A stretch of DNA of 24,539 nucleotides from Comamonadaceae bacterium (GTDB lineage: Bacteria; Pseudomonadota; Gammaproteobacteria; Burkholderiales; Burkholderiaceae): positions 1 to 24,539 of the forward strand of contig CANKOT010000027.1 of NCBI GenBank assembly GCA_947484245.1, written 5' to 3'. The notes under the pieces were generated by a model. The model made no database searches and was not told the origin of the DNA. It saw only the letters and a list, made by a program, of their open reading frames with translations. Shown here in pieces: positions 14,786 to 23,261 of the stretch; positions within the stretch are counted from its first letter, which is position 1; each line of letters starts with the position of its first letter. The position numbers were made by a program, and so were the translations under genes.

Positions 14786-16882
14786 ATGGCTGCGCTAGAT
14801 TCCAAATCCAAATCCAACTCCAAAATTAATGCAAAGCAACTCACCGTTGAGTTGATGTGGCAACTTCAACGACTGGGTGCTCCGAGCATCAGCCCAGATG
14901 GGGCGCAGGTGGTGTGTGCTGTAGCGCAACCCTCTGTCAAAGAAAATAACATTCAAAGCGCCATTTGGCTCCTTTCCACTTTGGGGGGTGACCCAAGACA
15001 ACTCACGCAATGTGGCGACAAAGACGCACGCCCGCAATTCTCACCGCAAGGCGATTGGGTGGCATTTGTGGCCAAGCGCGAACAAAATGGCAAGAAGGAC
15101 GATGAGCCGCAGCTCTACCTCATCCCGCCAGATGGCGGTGAAGCCAAACGCGCAGGCGATGTCGCCACTGGCGTGGTCGACTTCAAATGGTTTCCAGATG
15201 GCCAGCGCATTGCGTTCATCTCTTGGGCTTGGCCGAAGTTGAAGGGCACCTCAGCGCAAGCTGAAAAGCTCAAAGAAACCAAAGCCCGCAAAGACAGCGC
15301 CTTTGCCACCGAAGATGCGGTCTACCGGCATTGGGACCACAACTTGCCAATGGGGCGTGTGCCGCATTTGTGCATCATGGATGTTGCAACGGGTTCGGTG
15401 GTCGACTTGCTAGAGGGCACAGACTATGAGTTGCCTCGCCGCGAACCCAGCGCCAATGAGTTTGACATTTCGCCAGATGGTCAAAAAATCACTTTTGTGT
15501 TTGACCCAGACAGGGCGCAAAATGCGGCGCCCCGAATGGCCTTGGCAGAAATTGAACTCAAGGGATCCAAGCCAAAGGCTATTCGCGATCTGGTGAAAAA
15601 CAAAGCATGGGATTTATCGGGTCCTGCCTACAGTCCCACGGGTCATCAATTGGCTTTTTTGGCATCACATCAAGCGCTCAAGCACACACAGCCCAATCAT
15701 TTGGCCTTGCTTGAACTCAAGCCATCAGGTGCCTCGGGCCAGAAAGCAGGCGCTTGGAAAGCCATCAGCGCCAAGTGGGATCGTGAGCCACAAATGCCCC
15801 TCAAGTGGAGCGAAGATGGTGCGGCCTTGTTGTGCAAAGCCGAAGACAAAGGGCGCCAGCACGTTTGGCGTTTTGACATTGCCAAACAGATGCCAAGCAT
15901 CGTCGCTGAAGGCGGCACAGTGCACGCCTTTGACGAAGCGGCAGGTCAACTCGTCACCTTGACCGATCGGGCCATTCATCCAGGCCGTCTGCATGTTTTG
16001 AAAGTAGATGAATCAGGTCAAATTGAATCTGCAACATTAAAACGCATTGAACATTTCAACGATGATTTACTGGCGGGTGTGGCATTGGGCCAAACCGAAG
16101 AGCATTGGTTCAAAGGTGCGCAAGGCGATGATGTCCAGGTATGGTTGCATTTCCCACCGGGTTTTAACAAGGACAAAAAGCATCCTTTGCTGCACACCAT
16201 TCATGGTGGTCCGCACACGGGTCCGGGCGATGTTTGGCATTGGCGTTGGAACTACCACGTGTTTGCCGCGCAAGGCTACGTGGTCGCCAACGTCAACTAC
16301 CACGGGTCTTCTGGTTTTGGTTTGAAGTTCCTCGATGCCATCACGCACAAATGGGGTGATTTGGAATTGCAAGACATGGAAGCCTGCACAGATTGGCTGC
16401 GCAAAAAACCTTGGATTGCCAAAGACCGTGTGTTTGCCACAGGCGGGAGCTACGGTGGTTACATGGTGGCATGGATGAATGCGCATGTGAAGCCGGGCCG
16501 GTATCAGGCCTATGTGTGCCATGCTGGCTGCTTTGACTGGGTGGGTATGTTCTCTGACGATGCCTACGGATGGCACGCGCAAGAATTGGGCGGCTGGTAT
16601 TGGAACGACATGAAGAAGGTGCACTCACAAAGCCCCCATGCCTTTGCATCCGGCATGCAAACGCCTACCTTGGTCATTCACGGTGCCAAAGACTATCGCG
16701 TGCCAGACGCGCAAGGCTTGGCCTACTACAACACGCTCAAAGCCAAGGGCGTTGATGCGCGCTTGCTGTGGTATCCCGATGAAAACCATTGGATCTTGAA
16801 GCCAGCCAACAACGTGATTTGGTACCACGAGTTTTTTGACTGGATCAAGCGCTACGACCCCGCCTTTAAAAAGAAAAAGTAA
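14786..16882 (+). CDS. S9 family (prolyl oligopeptidase / acylaminoacyl-peptidase type) serine peptidase
   Basis: 698 residues; cytosolic, no signal peptide seen. The N-terminal part (about 20-410) is a beta-propeller with repeated SPDG-type blades (ISPDGAQVV, FSPQGDWVAF, FPDGQRIAF, ISPDGQKITF, YSPTGHQLAF); the C-terminal part (about 440-698) is an alpha/beta hydrolase with the nucleophile in GGSYGGYM (Ser555), the acid in HGAKDYRVP (Asp636) and the histidine in DENHWI (His668). Start choice: an ATG at 14768 overlaps the phhB stop, but AAGGAG at 14771-14776 is a good Shine-Dalgarno for the ATG at 14786, which is preferred. It probably degrades oligopeptides. The convergent oxidoreductase stop lies only 4 bases beyond its own. 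Confidence 0.93.
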   Translation: MAALDSKSKSNSKINAKQLTVELMWQLQRLGAPSISPDGAQVVCAVAQPSVKENNIQSAIWLLSTLGGDPRQLTQCGDKDARPQFSPQGDWVAFVAKREQNGKKDDEPQLYLIPPDGGEAKRAGDVATGVVDFKWFPDGQRIAFISWAWPKLKGTSAQAEKLKETKARKDSAFATEDAVYRHWDHNLPMGRVPHLCIMDVATGSVVDLLEGTDYELPRREPSANEFDISPDGQKITFVFDPDRAQNAAPRMALAEIELKGSKPKAIRDLVKNKAWDLSGPAYSPTGHQLAFLASHQALKHTQPNHLALLELKPSGASGQKAGAWKAISAKWDREPQMPLKWSEDGAALLCKAEDKGRQHVWRFDIAKQMPSIVAEGGTVHAFDEAAGQLVTLTDRAIHPGRLHVLKVDESGQIESATLKRIEHFNDDLLAGVALGQTEEHWFKGAQGDDVQVWLHFPPGFNKDKKHPLLHTIHGGPHTGPGDVWHWRWNYHVFAAQGYVVANVNYHGSSGFGLKFLDAITHKWGDLELQDMEACTDWLRKKPWIAKDRVFATGGSYGGYMVAWMNAHVKPGRYQAYVCHAGCFDWVGMFSDDAYGWHAQELGGWYWNDMKKVHSQSPHAFASGMQTPTLVIHGAKDYRVPDAQGLAYYNTLKAKGVDARLLWYPDENHWILKPANNVIWYHEFFDWIKRYDPAFKKKK

Positions 16883-16886
16883 AGGC

Positions 16887-17861
16887 TCAGTTGACCATCA
16901 CCAGCTTGCCCATGACGGCTCTTGAGCCCATGTGCGCATAGGCGGCTTTGAGTTCGCTCATGGGCATGGTGCGGTCAATGACAGGTTTGACCTTGCCCTG
17001 TGCATACCAAGAGGCCAACTCAGCCATCATGGCGGCGTTGGCTTTGGGTTCGCGTCTTGAAAAGTCGCCCCAGAACACGCCCACAATGGAGGCGCCTTTG
17101 AGCAAAGCCAAGTTGAAGGGCAGCGCAGGAATAGGGCCTGCTGCAAAACCAACCACCAAGTAGCGACCGCGCCATGCAATGGAGCGGAAGGCGGGCTCGG
17201 CAAAGTCGCCGCCTACGGGGTCGTAAATGACGTCGGGCCCTTTGCCTTCGGTCATGGCTTTCAATGCTTCACGCATGTTTTGCGTGGTGTAGTTGATGGT
17301 CTCATCGGCGCCCAAGGATTTGCAGAGTGCGCATTTTTCGTCGGTGGAGGCTGCCGCAATGACACGTGCGCCTGCAGCTTTGGCAATTTGAATGGCCGCC
17401 GTGCCCACGCCTCCGGCAGCGCCCAAAACCAGTACAGTTTCGCCTGCTTTCAAAGCCGCCCGATCGATGAGGGCGTGGTGCGATGTGGCATAAATCATGA
17501 TGAAGGCTGCCGCATCGACAGCGGGAAAGCCGGGCGGCAGTGGCATGCACAATTTGGCCGGTGCCAAGGTGTGGGTGCCAAAGCCCCCCGTGCCCGACAA
17601 ACAGGCCACCGATTGACCCACCTGAAGGTGCGTCACACCTTCGCCCACAGCTTCAATGACGCCTGCATATTCCGATCCTGGCACGAAGGGCAGGTCGGGT
17701 TTCATTTGGTATTTGTTTTGAACGATGAGCAAGTCGGGAAAGTTCAAACTGGCGGCCTCAATTCGAATCAAGACCTGGCCTGCTTGAGGCGCAGGCGTGG
17801 GCATTTCTTTCCAAGTTAAAGCATCAACACCGACGGGGTTTTCGCAAAGCCAAGCGTGCAC
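16887..17861 (-). CDS. Zinc-free NADPH:quinone oxidoreductase (MDR family)
   Basis: 324 residues from the GTG at 17861. Medium-chain reductase of the quinone oxidoreductase group: an N-terminal GroES-like domain (VLIRIEAASLNFPDLL, PFVPGSEYAGVIEAVG) and a Rossmann domain with GAAGGVGTAAIQIAK (about 147-161) for NADPH. The zinc-binding residues of alcohol dehydrogenases are absent. The GTG is chosen because GAGGAG sits 7 bases before it; an in-frame TTG at 17876 would put that Shine-Dalgarno inside the gene. It reduces quinones or other activated alkenes; the true substrate is unknown. It is divergent from surE, with a perfect palindrome over its likely -10 box. Confidence 0.92.
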   Translation of the reverse strand: MHAWLCENPVGVDALTWKEMPTPAPQAGQVLIRIEAASLNFPDLLIVQNKYQMKPDLPFVPGSEYAGVIEAVGEGVTHLQVGQSVACLSGTGGFGTHTLAPAKLCMPLPPGFPAVDAAAFIMIYATSHHALIDRAALKAGETVLVLGAAGGVGTAAIQIAKAAGARVIAAASTDEKCALCKSLGADETINYTTQNMREALKAMTEGKGPDVIYDPVGGDFAEPAFRSIAWRGRYLVVGFAAGPIPALPFNLALLKGASIVGVFWGDFSRREPKANAAMMAELASWYAQGKVKPVIDRTMPMSELKAAYAHMGSRAVMGKLVMVN

Positions 17862-17881
17862 AGAAATTCTCCTCAAAAATC

Positions 17882-17900
17882 ATTCAATGGATTGAATATA
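17882..17900 (-). promoter_or_regulatory. Palindromic operator candidate and -10 box of the quinone oxidoreductase
   Basis: ATTCAATGGATTGAAT (17882-17897) is a perfect 7-base inverted repeat with a 2-base centre. On the minus strand TATATT (plus 17895-17900) would be a -10 box, placing the start near 17888, inside the palindrome, and giving a leader of about 27 bases with GAGGAG. No good -35 is seen. A repressor bound here would block this promoter. Confidence 0.45.
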
Positions 17901-17963
17901 AAGGGCAATCTGGCCGCCGGGATGTCTCGGTAGCGACCTACAATTGGGGACTAGGACTGAGCC

Positions 17964-18728
17964 ATGAAAATACTGATTTCCAACGACGATGGTTACCGCG
18001 CTGAGGGCATTGTGGCGCTTTACCACGCCCTCAAGCAAGTGGCCGATGTAGAGGTGGTTGCGCCCGAGCACAACAACAGCGCCAAGTCCAACGCCCTCAC
18101 GCTGCATTCCCCCCTGTATGTGCGGCAGGGAGAAAACGGTTTTCGGTATGTCAACGGTACGCCTGCCGATTGTGTGCACATTGCCCTCACGGGCCTCTTG
18201 GGGTATCGCCCCGATTTGGTGGTGTCGGGCATTAACAATGGCGCCAACATGGGCGATGACACCTTGTACTCGGGCACTGTGGGTGCTGCCATGGAAGGCT
18301 ATTTGTTTGGCGTACCTGCTCTGGCTTTTTCGCAAACAGAAAAAGGTTGGGCGCATTTGGATCAGGCGGCCGAGTTTGCCAAAAACATGGTGGCCCAATT
18401 TGAACAGGCACAGCTCATTGGCAAATCGCCTTGGTTGTTGAATATCAACATCCCGAATGCTCAGGCGCAATGGAAGAACGCCAAGTTGTGTCGACTGGGC
18501 CGACGTCATGCAGCCGAACCTGTCATTACCCAGCTGAGCCCACGGGGTGAAACCATGTACTGGATTGGCAATGCGGGTGAAGCCATGGACGATGGCGAAG
18601 GCACCGATTTTCATGCGGCCAAACATGGGCATGTCACCATCACGCCCTTGCAGGTCGATCTTACCGACCATGACAATGCGGGTTTCTGGACACAAAATTT
18701 ATCCAAGCTCAAAGTTTGGGAGGGCTGA
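17964..18728 (+). CDS. surE: 5'/3'-nucleotidase SurE
   Basis: 254 residues, normal length. SurE is a cytosolic metal-dependent phosphatase acting on nucleoside monophosphates and linked to stationary-phase survival. The metal site is intact: Asp8 and Asp9 in ISNDDGYRAEG, Ser39 in VAPEHNNSAKSN and the Asn in VVSGINNGANMGDD, followed by LYSGTVGAAMEG. It is the first gene of the conserved surE-pcm-nlpD block. A TACAAT box at 17939-17944 lies 19 bases before the ATG and may be the -10; no clear -35 or Shine-Dalgarno is visible. The stop overlaps the pcm ATG by one base (TGATG). Confidence 0.97.
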   Translation: MKILISNDDGYRAEGIVALYHALKQVADVEVVAPEHNNSAKSNALTLHSPLYVRQGENGFRYVNGTPADCVHIALTGLLGYRPDLVVSGINNGANMGDDTLYSGTVGAAMEGYLFGVPALAFSQTEKGWAHLDQAAEFAKNMVAQFEQAQLIGKSPWLLNINIPNAQAQWKNAKLCRLGRRHAAEPVITQLSPRGETMYWIGNAGEAMDDGEGTDFHAAKHGHVTITPLQVDLTDHDNAGFWTQNLSKLKVWEG

Positions 18729-19477
18729 TGGCGCAGCGCCCTGGTTTTCCCATCAAGCTCAACACCCAAGCGAAGGCCGCGCCTGCCAAAGTACCTGCGG
18801 CAAAGCCAGCATCCACCAACCCGCAGGGCTTAGGACTAGATTCAAGCGCGGTGCGAGTGCGCATGGTGCAAAAGTTGGCCGCGCAAGGCTTGAAAGATCC
18901 TTTGGTGCTGCAAGCCATGGGCAGCGTTGAGCGGCATCGCTTTGTCGAAAGTGCCTTGGTCAATCAGGCCTATGAAGACACCAGTTTGCCCATTGGCTTG
19001 GGCCAAACCATTTCCAAGCCCAATGTGGTCGCGCGCATGATTGAGTTGCTGCGCGAAGGCGTGGATGGCAAGCTAGGGCGGGTGCTGGAAATTGGCACCG
19101 GTTGTGGATACCAAGCTGCCGTGCTGAGCCATGTGGCCACCGAGGTCTACAGCATGGAGCGCCTAAAAGGCCTGCACGAAAAAGCGCGTGCCAATTTGCG
19201 TCATTTTCGCTTGGCCAATGTGCATTTGCTGTTTGGCGATGGCATGCTGGGCTACCCCAAAGGTGCGCCTTATGCTGCCATTATTTCTGCCGCTGGGGGT
19301 GAATCACTGCCGCAGGCTTGGCTAGATCAGCTGGCGCTTGGCGGCAGGTTGGTAGCCCCTACGGTCACGGCCAATGGGCAACAAGCGCTGTTGGTGGTTG
19401 ACAAAACAGATCAAGGCTTCAAGCAAAGCGTGTTGGAAGCGGTTCATTTTGTCCCTCTAAAATCGGGCATCTCCTGA
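18728..19477 (+). CDS. pcm: Protein-L-isoaspartate O-methyltransferase
   Basis: 249 residues; repairs age-damaged isoaspartyl residues using S-adenosylmethionine. Core motifs: LGQTISKPNVVARM (about 91-104), SAM motif I VLEIGTGCGYQAAVL (about 119-133), the acidic post-motif YSMERL, and GDGMLGYPKGAPYAAIISAAG. It is longer than the roughly 208-residue E. coli enzyme because of an Ala/Lys/Pro-rich N-terminal extension (about 1-38) of low complexity. The start at 18728 follows GGGAGGG and overlaps the surE stop; a frame extension to 18716 is not needed. nlpD follows 10 bases after its stop. Confidence 0.95.
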   Translation: MAQRPGFPIKLNTQAKAAPAKVPAAKPASTNPQGLGLDSSAVRVRMVQKLAAQGLKDPLVLQAMGSVERHRFVESALVNQAYEDTSLPIGLGQTISKPNVVARMIELLREGVDGKLGRVLEIGTGCGYQAAVLSHVATEVYSMERLKGLHEKARANLRHFRLANVHLLFGDGMLGYPKGAPYAAIISAAGGESLPQAWLDQLALGGRLVAPTVTANGQQALLVVDKTDQGFKQSVLEAVHFVPLKSGIS

Positions 19478-19487
19478 AGGATATGGA

Positions 19488-20432
19488 ATGGCATTGTTGA
19501 AAAACCGTCAGAGCTTGGCTGTGTTGTGTGTGGTAGCAGCTGGCTTGTTGGCCGCGTGTGGCAGCCGCCCGCGTGGGCCTATTCCCGTGGAAGACCGGGT
19601 GGCTGGCACAAGCAGTTCACGCCCTGCCAAAAATGTACAGCCCCAAGGGGCCAGCGCTTCTAAGTCAAGTGCAGCCACGTCCAATGCAGCCACATCCAGT
19701 GCCCCAGTGGCCACCAGCTCACCCATTTCCATGGGCGCATCTTTGCCGGGTGCAGAAAATGCTGGCAAGCCAGGCTACTACAGCGTGCGCGCAGGCGACA
19801 CGCTCACCAAAATTGCCTTAGACCATGGCCAGTCTTGGCGCGATGTTGCCAGATGGAACGGCATTGACAATCCCAATCTTATAGAGGTCGATCAGGTATT
19901 GCGAGTCGCACCGCCAGCACAAGAAACAGCGTCCTCTAGGCCCAGCAAACCTGTTGTAGCTCAGAGCCAGATGCCAGCAACAGTCACGCCGCCCCCAGCC
20001 AACGCCAGCGTACCTGCAACATCTCCAGCATCTACAAGCTCTCAAGCCAACGTGAGCGACGAGAGCTTGGCTTTTGCATGGCCTCACCCCGGCCCCGTCT
20101 TGGCCGGCTTTGATGAAGCCAAAAATAAAGGCCTCGACTTTGCAGGCAAAGCGGGCGACCCCGTACTGGCTGCTGCCGATGGCAAAGTGGTCTATGCAGG
20201 CTCAGGCCTGAGGGGCTATGGCAATTTGGTCATTCTCAAGCACAACAACACTTATCTCACGGCCTACGCTCACAACCAAACCCTGTTGGTCAAAGAAGAC
20301 CAAGCTGTGACCAAAGGCCAACGCATCGCCGAGATGGGCAACTCTGATGCCGATCGTGTGAAGTTGCACTTTGAAATTCGCAGGCAAGGCAAACCGGTCG
20401 ATCCTGCCAAACTGTTACCAGCCCGGCCATGA
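19488..20432 (+). CDS. nlpD: NlpD-like lipoprotein with LysM and degenerate M23 domain
   Basis: 314 residues. A lipoprotein signal peptide ends in LLAAC, with Cys24 as the lipidated residue and Gly after it, which fits outer-membrane sorting. A low-complexity Ala/Ser/Pro linker is followed by LysM (about 97-140, [14 protein letters not shown]) for peptidoglycan binding, a second linker (about 143-190), and an M23/LytM domain (about 205-308). In the zinc site the first His of HxGxD is Asn (NKGLDF, Asn213), while Asp217, His262 and His294 remain; E. coli NlpD also carries Asn at this place, so this is probably an amidase activator for daughter-cell separation and not a peptidase. Shine-Dalgarno AAGGAT precedes the ATG. 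The stop overlaps rlmD (ATGA); no rpoS follows. Confidence 0.93.
   Translation: MALLKNRQSLAVLCVVAAGLLAACGSRPRGPIPVEDRVAGTSSSRPAKNVQPQGASASKSSAATSNAATSSAPVATSSPISMGASLPGAENAGKPGYYSVRAGDTLTKIALDHGQSWRDVARWNGIDNPNLIEVDQVLRVAPPAQETASSRPSKPVVAQSQMPATVTPPPANASVPATSPASTSSQANVSDESLAFAWPHPGPVLAGFDEAKNKGLDFAGKAGDPVLAAADGKVVYAGSGLRGYGNLVILKHNNTYLTAYAHNQTLLVKEDQAVTKGQRIAEMGNSDADRVKLHFEIRRQGKPVDPAKLLPARP
19670..19698 (+). repeat. Short tandem repeat in the nlpD linker
   Basis: TGCAGCCACGTCCA (19670-19683) and TGCAGCCACATCCA (19685-19698) are two near-identical units with period 15 (one mismatch), coding for Ala/Ser/Thr. In-frame expansion or loss would only change linker length. Confidence 0.6.
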
Positions 20433-21865
20433 GCAAACAGAGCGACACCTCACGAGAAGAACAGACACAAGAAATTATTTTTGGACGTTCTGATTTACCC
20501 ACAGGGTGGCTGCACATTGACGCACTCGACATAGAAGCGCAAGGCATTGCCAGAAGGCCTGACGGCAAGGTGGTTTTTGTAGAAGGTGCGTTGCCATTTG
20601 AGACAGTGTCTGTCAATGTGCACCGCAAGAAGAACAATTGGGAAGCGGGCGTGGTCACAGCGGTTCATCAAGAATCGTCGCAGCGCGTGAAGCCAGGTTG
20701 TCCGCACTTTGGCTTGCATGCGGGTGCTTGCGGTGGTTGCAAAATGCAGCACCTCGAAGCCAGTGCCCAGGTGGCCATCAAGCAACGCGTGCTCGAAGAC
20801 AACTTGTGGCATTTGGGCAAAGTCAAACCTGAAAACTTGTTGCGCCCCATGGAGGGCCCGAGTTGGGGCTATCGCTATCGCGCCCGCATGTCGGTGCGCC
20901 ATGTGCACAAAAAAGGCGAAGTGCTCATTGGCTTTCACGAGCGCAAAAGCCGCTATGTGGCCGACATCAAAACCTGCAGAGTTCTGCCGCCCAACATCAG
21001 CGCCATGTTGTTGCCACTGCGCGAATTGATTTTTGGCATGGATGCGCGCGAGACCATTCCGCAAATTGAGTTGGCACAAGGCGACACAGTCACGGCCTTG
21101 GTGCTGCGTCATTTAGAACCCTTGAGCCAAACCGATCAAGATCGATTGCGCGCTTTTGCAAACTTGCATGCGGTGCAGTGGTGGTTGCAAATCAAAGGCC
21201 CCGATACGGTCAAGCTCATGGACGAAGGCGGCCCTGAGCTGTCCTATGACTTGCCCGACTTTGGTGTGCACATGCCTTTCAAGCCCACTGATTTCACGCA
21301 AGTCAATCCGCACATCAATCGCGTGCTGGTCACGCGGGCTTTGCGTTTGCTCAAGCCTGAAGCGCATGAACGTGTGATCGATTGGTTTTGTGGTTTGGGC
21401 AACTTCACTTTGCCCATTGCCACCACGGCCAAAGAAGTGGTGGGCATTGAAGGTTCTGAAACATTGGTCGCCCGCTCGCAAGAAAATTTGGTTCGCAACC
21501 AAAGCTTGCGCGGCCAAACCAAGCCGTTGGCGCCCACCACCTTCATAGCCCGCAATCTGTTTGAGATGACGCCAGAGATGCTCATGGCCGATGGCATTGC
21601 AGACAAGTGGCTCATCGATCCGCCGCGCGAAGGCGCATTTGCCTTGGCCAAGGCATTGGCGGAGTTGCATGAAAACGCAGATCTCAGAGGCGCCTGGCAA
21701 TTTCCCAAGCGCATTGTCTATGTGAGCTGCAACCCCGCCACCCTGGCGCGCGATGCTGGTTTGTTGGTTCACAGGGCGGGTTACAGGTGCATTAGTGCAG
21801 GCGTGATCAACATGTTTGCACACACCGCCCACGTAGAGAGCATGGCAGTTTTTGAGCGTCTATAA
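20429..21865 (+). CDS. rlmD: 23S rRNA (uracil-1939-C5)-methyltransferase RlmD
   Basis: 478 residues (RumA family). Domains: N-terminal TRAM (about 23-80), an iron-sulfur site with Cys91, Cys101, Cys104 and Cys183, a SAM-binding fold with [14 protein letters not shown] (about 319-332), FTQVN (Gln292), IDPPREG (about 397-403), and the catalytic Cys435 in [12 protein letters not shown]. The late HVES carries the general-base Glu471. The first cysteine spacing is C-x9-C-x2-C, wider than the C-x5-C-x2-C of the E. coli enzyme. RlmD is chosen over the related RlmC/TrmA because of TRAM and the FeS cysteines together with the length. It overlaps nlpD by ATGA and has no Shine-Dalgarno of its own. Confidence 0.93.
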   Translation: MSKQSDTSREEQTQEIIFGRSDLPTGWLHIDALDIEAQGIARRPDGKVVFVEGALPFETVSVNVHRKKNNWEAGVVTAVHQESSQRVKPGCPHFGLHAGACGGCKMQHLEASAQVAIKQRVLEDNLWHLGKVKPENLLRPMEGPSWGYRYRARMSVRHVHKKGEVLIGFHERKSRYVADIKTCRVLPPNISAMLLPLRELIFGMDARETIPQIELAQGDTVTALVLRHLEPLSQTDQDRLRAFANLHAVQWWLQIKGPDTVKLMDEGGPELSYDLPDFGVHMPFKPTDFTQVNPHINRVLVTRALRLLKPEAHERVIDWFCGLGNFTLPIATTAKEVVGIEGSETLVARSQENLVRNQSLRGQTKPLAPTTFIARNLFEMTPEMLMADGIADKWLIDPPREGAFALAKALAELHENADLRGAWQFPKRIVYVSCNPATLARDAGLLVHRAGYRCISAGVINMFAHTAHVESMAVFERL

Positions 21866-21901
21866 AAAAAGCACCTGAGCTCTTCACGAACTCAGATGCT
21901 T
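21864..21901 (-). terminator. Intrinsic terminator of the BI-1 gene
   Basis: On the minus strand AGCATCTGAG pairs with CTCAGGTGCT (one central mismatch, loop about 12 bases) and is followed by seven T (plus-strand A run at 21864-21870). It lies between the convergent rlmD and BI-1 genes and overlaps the rlmD stop. On the plus strand no T run follows, so rlmD may terminate less well. Confidence 0.8.
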
Positions 21902-21909
21902 GGATGCTA

Positions 21910-21927
21910 AGCCCCTGTTAGGGGGCT
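21910..21927. repeat. Second hairpin between rlmD and the BI-1 gene
   Basis: Perfect stem AGCCCC/GGGGCT with a 6-base loop, 9 bases beyond the BI-1 stop on the minus strand, without a T run on either side. It may protect the 3' end of either mRNA. Confidence 0.5.
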
Positions 21928-21936
21928 ACACAAAGT

Positions 21937-22635
21937 TTAGTCGCGCTCGCCACCCCAAAGGCCTAGCAAGGCCAAGAGGCTTTGGAACACATTGAACAGG
22001 TCCATGTAAAGCATGAGGGTGGCACTGATGTAGTTGGTTTCACCGCCATCCAAAATTTGCTTCAAGTCATACAGCATGTAAGCGCTGAAGATGCCAATGG
22101 CAGCCACAGACAAAGCCATCATGCCGGCGGTGGAGCCCACAAAAATGTTGACGATGCCGCCCACCATGAGCACCAGCGCGCCCACAAACAACCACTTGCC
22201 CATGCCAGACAAGTCGCGCTTGATGACGGTGGCCAGGACAGACATGACTGCAAACACACCTGCGGTGCCGGCGAAGGCCGTCATGATGAGGTCAGGGCCG
22301 TTTTTGAAGCCCAAGACCATGGCAATCATGCGTGACAGCATGAGGCCCATGAAGAAGGTAAAGGCTAGCAAGACCAGCACGCCTGCGGAAGAGTGTTTGG
22401 TTTTTTCAATGGCGAACATGAAGCCAATGGCACCGCCGAAGAAAATGATCAAACCTAAACCGCCACTCATTGACTGAGTGATGCCGGTTGACACACCGAG
22501 CCAGGCCCCCAACACGGTAGGCAAAAGGCTTAAGGCCAGCAACATGTAGGTGTTGCGCATGACCTTGTTGCGTTCAGCGGGCGTACTAACGGCGTCGCCC
22601 CAGCTGGATTGTTCGATGTTTTGAAGATCGCTCAT
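21937..22635 (-). CDS. Bax inhibitor-1/YccA family membrane protein
   Basis: 232 residues, seven hydrophobic segments from about residue 26 to the C-terminus, the layout of the BI-1 (UPF0005) family of inner-membrane proteins; E. coli YccA, a member, modulates FtsH. The C-terminal SAYMLYDLKQIL and NYISATLMLYMDLFNVFQSLLALLG are typical, with the conserved Asp residues in the last segments. The start at 22635 is set by AGGAG 7 bases before the ATG; the open frame further upstream is non-coding promoter. Whether it acts on FtsH, as YccA does, or as an ion channel cannot be told. A TTGGGC/TACAAT promoter lies upstream. Confidence 0.93.
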   Translation of the reverse strand: MSDLQNIEQSSWGDAVSTPAERNKVMRNTYMLLALSLLPTVLGAWLGVSTGITQSMSGGLGLIIFFGGAIGFMFAIEKTKHSSAGVLVLLAFTFFMGLMLSRMIAMVLGFKNGPDLIMTAFAGTAGVFAVMSVLATVIKRDLSGMGKWLFVGALVLMVGGIVNIFVGSTAGMMALSVAAIGIFSAYMLYDLKQILDGGETNYISATLMLYMDLFNVFQSLLALLGLWGGERD

Positions 22636-22674
22636 TTGTGAACTCCTAATAATTTCCCGGTATCGGGTGGGCAA

Positions 22675-22704
22675 ATTGTAGAGCTTGTCAGGCCAAATGC
22701 CCAA
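22675..22704 (-). promoter_or_regulatory. Probable promoter of the BI-1 gene
   Basis: On the minus strand TTGGGC (plus 22699-22704) and TACAAT (plus 22675-22680) are separated by 18 bases, about 40 bases before the ATG at 22635. This leaves a leader of about 33 bases that holds the AGGAG site. Confidence 0.5.
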
Positions 22705-22821
22705 TTTGCCGAAGATTTCAGGGTCTTTTGTCTTGTGACTTGCCAGTTGCCACATTGGCAGCCTGACTGGGGTATGCTAATTGGCCAGATTCAAACCCTA
22801 GAGCACAAACCCGAGAGCATC

Positions 22822-23229
22822 ATGAAAACCCAATCCATCCTCGAATTATCGGACGTTCAAACCATTGCCGCAGCAGCACAGGCAGAGGCTGAAAAAAACA
22901 ACTGGGCTGTGAGCATTGCCATTGTGGATGCGGGTGGCCATTTGTTGCATTTTCAGCGCTTAGATGGGGCAGCGCCCATTTCTTCTCACATTGCGCCCGC
23001 CAAAGCCAAAACTTCGGCTCTGGGTCGACGCGAAAGCAAAATTTACGAAGATGTGATCAACGGGGGCCGATTTTCATTCTTGTCAGCCCCCACCATTGAA
23101 GGCATGTTGGAGGGCGGCGTCCCCATCATGAAAGATGGCGTCTGTATCGGTGCAGTGGGTGTGAGCGGCGTCAAGTCAACCGAAGATGCGCAGATTGCCA
23201 AGGCGGGCATTGCCGCCATTGGCCTCTGA
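22822..23229 (+). CDS. GlcG/HbpS-like protein
   Basis: 135 residues of the GlcG/HbpS family (heme-degrading/heme-binding protein HbpS-like, PF03928 type). The core includes VSIAIVDAGGHLLHFQRLDGA, HIAPAKAKTSALGRRES and the glycine-rich GGVPIMKDGVCIGAVGVSGVKSTEDAQIAKAGI. No signal peptide is seen in the chosen product, so it is likely cytosolic, unlike secreted HbpS. Family members occur near glycolate and other 2-hydroxyacid catabolic genes, but here the neighbours are unrelated. The ATG at 22822 starts the conserved part; an ATG frame from 22735 would add 29 unrelated residues that cross the promoter region. A TATGCT box at 22773-22778 may be its -10. A terminator follows. Confidence 0.85.
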   Translation: MKTQSILELSDVQTIAAAAQAEAEKNNWAVSIAIVDAGGHLLHFQRLDGAAPISSHIAPAKAKTSALGRRESKIYEDVINGGRFSFLSAPTIEGMLEGGVPIMKDGVCIGAVGVSGVKSTEDAQIAKAGIAAIGL

Positions 23230-23236
23230 CCCTCTC

Positions 23237-23258
23237 AAAAGCTCGAAAGAGCTTTTTT
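23237..23258. terminator. Bidirectional intrinsic terminator between the GlcG-like gene and ilvD
   Basis: Stem AAAAGCTC/GAGCTTTT with a GAAA tetraloop (TTTC on the other strand), followed on the plus strand by six T in total. On the minus strand the run is TTTT. It is placed between two convergent stops and can serve both genes. Confidence 0.88.
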
Positions 23259-23261
23259 GTT

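Noticed and set aside
17880..18695. 271-codon open frame antisense to the whole of surE.
   Set aside because: Mirror of surE codon structure; His/Gly/Arg-rich nonsense-like composition, no domain, and surE is clearly the real gene.
19488..20432. Active M23 endopeptidase.
   Set aside because: The first zinc-ligand His is replaced by Asn, as in E. coli NlpD, so an activator role is more likely.
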